Part shown: one piece after another, positions 7,096 to 10,115 of the stretch
Layout: every line of letters starts with the position of its first letter
Position numbering within the stretch: the first letter of the stretch is position 1
Origin: Bacteroidota bacterium
Lineage (GTDB): Bacteria > Bacteroidota > Bacteroidia > Bacteroidales > VadinHA17
Direction: 5' to 3'
Length of the DNA stretch: 10,115 bases
Assembly (NCBI GenBank): GCA_022711195.1
Contig: JAKLFN010000069.1
Span: forward strand, 1-10,115
Program-made: the position numbers and the translations under genes
The notes under the pieces: model-generated
Database searches by the model: none
Told to the model about the DNA's origin: nothing
Seen by the model: only the letters and a program-made list of their open reading frames with translations

Positions 7096-7160
7096 TTTTT
7101 TATTCTGTCTTCCGTACTTATGAAAGCGAGCTTTCAACGTCCGGAAGACAGAATAAAAAA
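7096..7160. repeat. Perfect 19-bp inverted repeat with nested hairpin
   Basis: TTTTTTATTCTGTCTTCCG at 7096-7114 and its exact reverse complement at 7142-7160 flank 27 bases. These contain a second perfect stem, TGAAAGC/GCTTTCA (7121-7127 with 7130-7136). Each outer arm begins with six T preceded by a GC-rich hairpin: a weak ACCC/GGGT on the left (7084-7094) and the tRNA terminator stem on the right. The locus therefore looks like two terminator tails facing each other. Confidence 0.8.
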
Positions 7161-7177
7161 CCCCGCTGCCGCGGGGT
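7155..7177 (-). terminator. Rho-independent terminator of tRNA-Ser
   Basis: On the minus strand, a 7-bp stem ACCCCGC/GCGGGGT (7177-7171 with 7166-7160) with a 4-base loop is followed by a run of T ending at 7155. It lies 13 bases after the mature 3' end of the tRNA. Its T-tract is also the right arm of the 19-bp inverted repeat. Confidence 0.85.
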
Positions 7178-7189
7178 CATTAAAGCTTT

Positions 7190-7277
<88 letters not shown>

Positions 7278-7285
7278 GGGCCCGA

Positions 7286-7317
7286 CAAAAATATGAAAAC
7301 ATGCACTAAGTGCAAAA
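7286..7317 (-). promoter_or_regulatory. Promoter of tRNA-Ser
   Basis: On the minus strand, TTTTG (7317-7313), a 19-base spacer and TATTTTTG (7293-7286) match the Bacteroidota promoter. Transcription would start near 7280, a few bases before the mature tRNA 5' end. The spacer contains the palindrome TGCACT-A-AGTGCA (7302-7314). The -33 element begins only 11 bases after the stop codon of the ATPase gene, without a strong terminator between them. Confidence 0.7.
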
Positions 7318-7328
7318 TTATTGCCAAT

Positions 7329-9614
7329 TTATTTCAAACCCTTCAGAAGATCGATCACCATCCTGAAATTCTCAATGCTCTCTTCATCAAAATCTGTTAC
7401 CTTAACAACTTCAGCCCTTACATCGGTAAGAAAACGCGAAAACATAAAATTCCTTGGTATCTCTTTTTCTGTAATATACTCTGAGTTTGGAATTGTAATA
7501 CCTTCACGCGATTTGATAATATGTTTCTTGAAATCGAGAGTCGAAAAGAGATCTTCGGCATTAAAGAAAGGAGACGGTATTCTAAGTATCAGCTGCCTTC
7601 CCAGGCCATCTGTTTTGAACAGCGTTTCCTTAAGAGTATCAGCTATCCTGCCTTCCTGTTCATTCTCAAATAACATAACTGAGAAGTCAAGCCCCCAGCC
7701 CATAAGTATGTTACATAAAAGCGGAATGGAAGAGACATTTGTAGATGGTATAACACTGATCTTATCCTTATACCCCATCAGCAGGATGATCGCATTTATG
7801 ATGTAAAAGGTACCCGTGTTATTAACGATCAGGTTGAATCGTTTTGATGAAAAGCCTTCACCCGAAACAGGATTTCCAAGGATGCTCTGCAAGGGGCTGA
7901 GAGTATCTGGAGAGGCTGCAGAAAGTCTCAAAGGATCGAGTATCCTGGTGGTGCTTCTCAGGCTTTCGAGATCATCCCTCTGAATCGCGAGCACCCTGTG
8001 AAGCTTATTAATCTCAACCAGGTGAGGGGAATGTGTAGTATAAACCACCTGAATATTTTCCTTGATATCCTCGAAGACTTTAAGTACATCCTCCTGTGCC
8101 CGGGCATGAAGGCTGACACCCGGCTCATCAACCAGGAGAACCATCGATTTGTTAAGGTTTGCTGATGCCTTAAGCTCCATGTAAAACGAAAGAAACCATC
8201 TCACACCCCTGCTTCGCTGCTTGGGATAGAGTCGTTCTCCCTCATCTTTTATCCAGAACTCCAGGTAAGGTTTCCCGGCCTTGTCGCCGTATGATGCACT
8301 GTAATGATCGAGCTCGAACTGTATATGTATCTTGTTGTTCCTTCCTACTGACTGCTGCCAGAAATCCTGGAAATTGCGTGTGAGCGACTGATTCAGATTT
8401 TCAATTTTCTGCTTCAGGATGCGGCTTGAAGGCTGCTGGAAAAAAGAATAATCAAGCTGTGCTATCGACAGAAAGTTACGTGCAGCCTTAAATCCTTCTA
8501 CCTGCTCATTACCGGTAATTATATCCTCCATATCTATACGATTGGGCAAAAGACTGCTGAAGTCTTCAAACAGTTCAAATACCGGACAATGCTCAAAGTA
8601 CTTTTTGCCTAGTATCTCGCTGTTATACTGCGACTTGTAAGACTGGATCACCTCACCCACCTTTCTTTCTGCCTCCTCCTCTGAACAGCCGTCCATGATA
8701 TATCCCGACTGGGCCACGTGCAGTTCGAGGAGTGCTTTCTGCTGGTCGCGTTCCTGCCTGGTCTTCCTGTAGTCATCCAGGACTGTCTTCCACTCCTGAT
8801 CATGGTCATCGCCTGCCGGCCTCATCAGCAAGGTCATTTTCTGATGGCGTTCTTCAAGCCTGACGGCAAGAGCTGCCAGATGTTTGTCGAGCGATTCATA
8901 TTTCTCCTGCAGCTTTGCCCAGGTGCTGCCGGCTTTCTTCATTGAACGCCTCGCCTGAAGATCTGCTCCCAGAGCATCCTTTTTGTTCCGGATCTCATTC
9001 AGGCTGCTTTTCAGATTAGTATAGTTTGATGATGGCTCATGAAGGTCTGTGGCTGATTTTTTTCCAAAGAACCTGAAGCTTATAACACCCTTATCACCGG
9101 AAGGTAGTTTTGATTTTATCTCTTCCTCCTGCTTGTTAAGATCTGCCAGAAGAGATTCAGAATCGCTGATCTGTTTCAGCTCCTGCTGAAGCTTACTGGT
9201 CACATCACCAAGGTAGAGCCTCCATGCATCTTCCAGTGAATCAAGATACTGACTTATTTCACCGCTTACCATGACAACCGATGAAAGATCAGCTATCCAT
9301 GCTCTTGTGAGTTCAAGATGCGAGAGCCCGGCAAGAAGTTCCTTAAGCTCGGTACCAGGATTATCAGTAACCTTCAGAAGCCAGCCTCTTGATATTGAGA
9401 AGCGGCAGCTTACCTCAGGCAGTGACAAGTCGCTGCGCAGGACATCCTCTGTTATTATGCCTGTATAGAAAACCTTTAGTCCTTCCAGGATGGAGGTCTT
9501 CCCCGACTCATTCTGGCCTATCAGGCAGGTAATGTTATCAGGTGACAGGTTCTGCCATCCTGTATCAACAATCGATCTGAAATTCCTGATCCTGAAGGCT
9601 GTAAGCTTCATCAT
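7329..9614 (-). CDS. OLD-like AAA/ABC-type ATPase with degenerate TOPRIM-like C-terminus
   Basis: The 761-residue cytosolic ATPase begins MMKLTAFRIRNFRSI, the usual start of OLD/RecF-type ATPases. Motifs: Walker A GQNESGKT (33-40), a signature-like RSRG (467-470), Walker B MVLLVDEP (491-498, with D496 and E497) and the TTHSP H-loop (526-530). An interrupted coiled coil rich in Gln, Lys and Glu (about 140-300) separates the two ATPase halves. Residues of about 590-660 follow the pattern of an OLD-family TOPRIM nuclease domain, but the expected Glu after the first strand is Asn (LIVNNTG, 595-601) and the LxDxD motif reads LFENEQEG (648-655). Metal-dependent nuclease activity is therefore doubtful. 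OLD family members act in DNA repair and phage defence. The start could be either of two adjacent ATGs. The gene follows a SpoIIE phosphatase gene by 12 bases. Confidence 0.85.
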   Translation of the reverse strand: MMKLTAFRIRNFRSIVDTGWQNLSPDNITCLIGQNESGKTSILEGLKVFYTGIITEDVLRSDLSLPEVSCRFSISRGWLLKVTDNPGTELKELLAGLSHLELTRAWIADLSSVVMVSGEISQYLDSLEDAWRLYLGDVTSKLQQELKQISDSESLLADLNKQEEEIKSKLPSGDKGVISFRFFGKKSATDLHEPSSNYTNLKSSLNEIRNKKDALGADLQARRSMKKAGSTWAKLQEKYESLDKHLAALAVRLEERHQKMTLLMRPAGDDHDQEWKTVLDDYRKTRQERDQQKALLELHVAQSGYIMDGCSEEEAERKVGEVIQSYKSQYNSEILGKKYFEHCPVFELFEDFSSLLPNRIDMEDIITGNEQVEGFKAARNFLSIAQLDYSFFQQPSSRILKQKIENLNQSLTRNFQDFWQQSVGRNNKIHIQFELDHYSASYGDKAGKPYLEFWIKDEGERLYPKQRSRGVRWFLSFYMELKASANLNKSMVLLVDEPGVSLHARAQEDVLKVFEDIKENIQVVYTTHSPHLVEINKLHRVLAIQRDDLESLRSTTRILDPLRLSAASPDTLSPLQSILGNPVSGEGFSSKRFNLIVNNTGTFYIINAIILLMGYKDKISVIPSTNVSSIPLLCNILMGWGLDFSVMLFENEQEGRIADTLKETLFKTDGLGRQLILRIPSPFFNAEDLFSTLDFKKHIIKSREGITIPNSEYITEKEIPRNFMFSRFLTDVRAEVVKVTDFDEESIENFRMVIDLLKGLK

Positions 9615-9626
9615 TATATAAAAAGA

Positions 9627-10115
9627 TTATAGTTGAAATCCAAAAACCATAACATCGTCGACCTGTTTGGTATTACCCTTCCAGTCCATAAATGTGTTCT
9701 CGAGAACTTCTTTCTGCTGATCCATAGGCAGCTGTGCCACTGAACCTATCACTCTTTTAAGGTTTTTCTGCTTGAATTTCTTGTCGGTCTGCTCTCCAAA
9801 CTGATCGGAATACCCGTCCGAAAAAAGATAGAATGAATCTCCAGGCTGTAGTTCAATAGTCTCACATGTAAATGAATGTTCTGCAAGAGGAGCCAGGCCA
9901 ATGGTCATTTTATCGGGTTTGAATTCTGTCAGTTCATTATTCCTCATCATTATCAGTGGCCTGTTGGCTCCTGAAAAATGAAGTGTTTTCTTTAAGGTGT
10001 CAACTATACACAGGCCAATGTCGATACTGTCTTTGGTAATGGCTTTCTCACCTGTCTGGTGAAGGGCTTTCATCACTTTCTCCCTCATGTGGTTCAGTAT
10101 CCTGTTTGCCCTGAA
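9627..10115 (-). CDS. SpoIIE-type PP2C phosphatase, C-terminal part (cut by window edge)
   Basis: The reading frame is open to the edge of the window (162 residues visible, FRANRILNHMREKVMKALHQTG onward), so the 5' part of the gene lies outside. The visible part is the C-terminal half of a SpoIIE-type PP2C serine/threonine phosphatase domain. It shows SIDIGLCIVD (metal Asp at visible residue 32, where the family usually has GMD), FSGANRPL, TIGL, a GDSFYLFSDGYSDQFG block (metal Asp in SDG), DKKF, and the terminal QVDDVMVFGF with the paired Asp. In Bacteroidota such domains usually end larger proteins with sensory, TPR or transmembrane N-termini and antagonise anti-sigma or partner-switching kinases. 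The sensor region cannot be seen here. An internal ATG at 10088 is not the likely start, because the family conserves the residues before it. It is probably cotranscribed with the ATPase gene. Confidence 0.9.
   Translation of the reverse strand, partial: FRANRILNHMREKVMKALHQTGEKAITKDSIDIGLCIVDTLKKTLHFSGANRPLIMMRNNELTEFKPDKMTIGLAPLAEHSFTCETIELQPGDSFYLFSDGYSDQFGEQTDKKFKQKNLKRVIGSVAQLPMDQQKEVLENTFMDWKGNTKQVDDVMVFGFQL

Noticed and set aside
6790..7137. A 115-codon minus-strand open frame in the tRNA/peptidase intergenic region
   Set aside because: It is made of the GC hairpins and repeats described above, has no domain or signal features, begins inside the inverted repeat and has no promoter. 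It is most likely a chance frame through repeat DNA.
7329..9614. Gabija GajA
   Set aside because: The ATPase/TOPRIM layout is similar, but no GajB-type helicase gene lies within the visible neighbourhood and the TOPRIM residues are altered; the upstream neighbour is a SpoIIE phosphatase.

Overview
The window looks like chromosomal DNA from a member of the Bacteroidota, probably of Bacteroidales type. The evidence is the promoter architecture: four of the promoters I can place fit TTG-N18/19-TAnnTTTG or a TAnnTTCG variant. Shine-Dalgarno sequences are weak or missing, and the gene families fit that phylum (periplasmic M28 peptidase with a PA-type insert, SpoIIE phosphatase tail, NupG-type permease). 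There is no integrase, transposase or CRISPR array.

Layout, left to right. Bases 1-178 hold only a likely promoter. A nucleoside permease gene (nupG, 179-1453, +) follows. Everything else is on the minus strand. Read in the direction of transcription, the envelope block starts with an Ala-rich lipoprotein (4849-4253) that has its own promoter and a strong hairpin terminator. Only 20 bases after that terminator come three tightly packed genes: a YkuD-domain protein with a helical N-terminal domain (4175-3057, GTG start), a second, more classical L,D-transpeptidase (3053-2316), and a single-pass membrane protein of unknown function (2304-1504). The lipoprotein and the N-terminal domain of the first YkuD protein appear to be related, which makes a lipoprotein/peptidoglycan cross-linking or remodelling module plausible.

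Upstream of this is a monocistronic secreted M28 zinc peptidase (6664-5093) with a clear promoter. Bases 6665-7190 lack a convincing gene. They contain GC-rich hairpins, a degenerate direct repeat and a perfect 19-bp inverted repeat next to the terminator of tRNA-Ser(GCU) (7277-7191).

The right third holds a 761-residue OLD-like ATPase (9614-7329) with intact ATPase motifs but an apparently degenerate TOPRIM-like C-terminus. It lies 12 bases behind the C-terminal part of a SpoIIE-type PP2C phosphatase (10115-9627, cut by the window edge). These two probably share a transcript.

The parts most likely to be new are the lipoprotein/double-YkuD/unknown membrane protein cluster and the OLD-like ATPase with altered TOPRIM residues paired with a SpoIIE phosphatase. 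All functional linkage beyond individual domain identity is inference.
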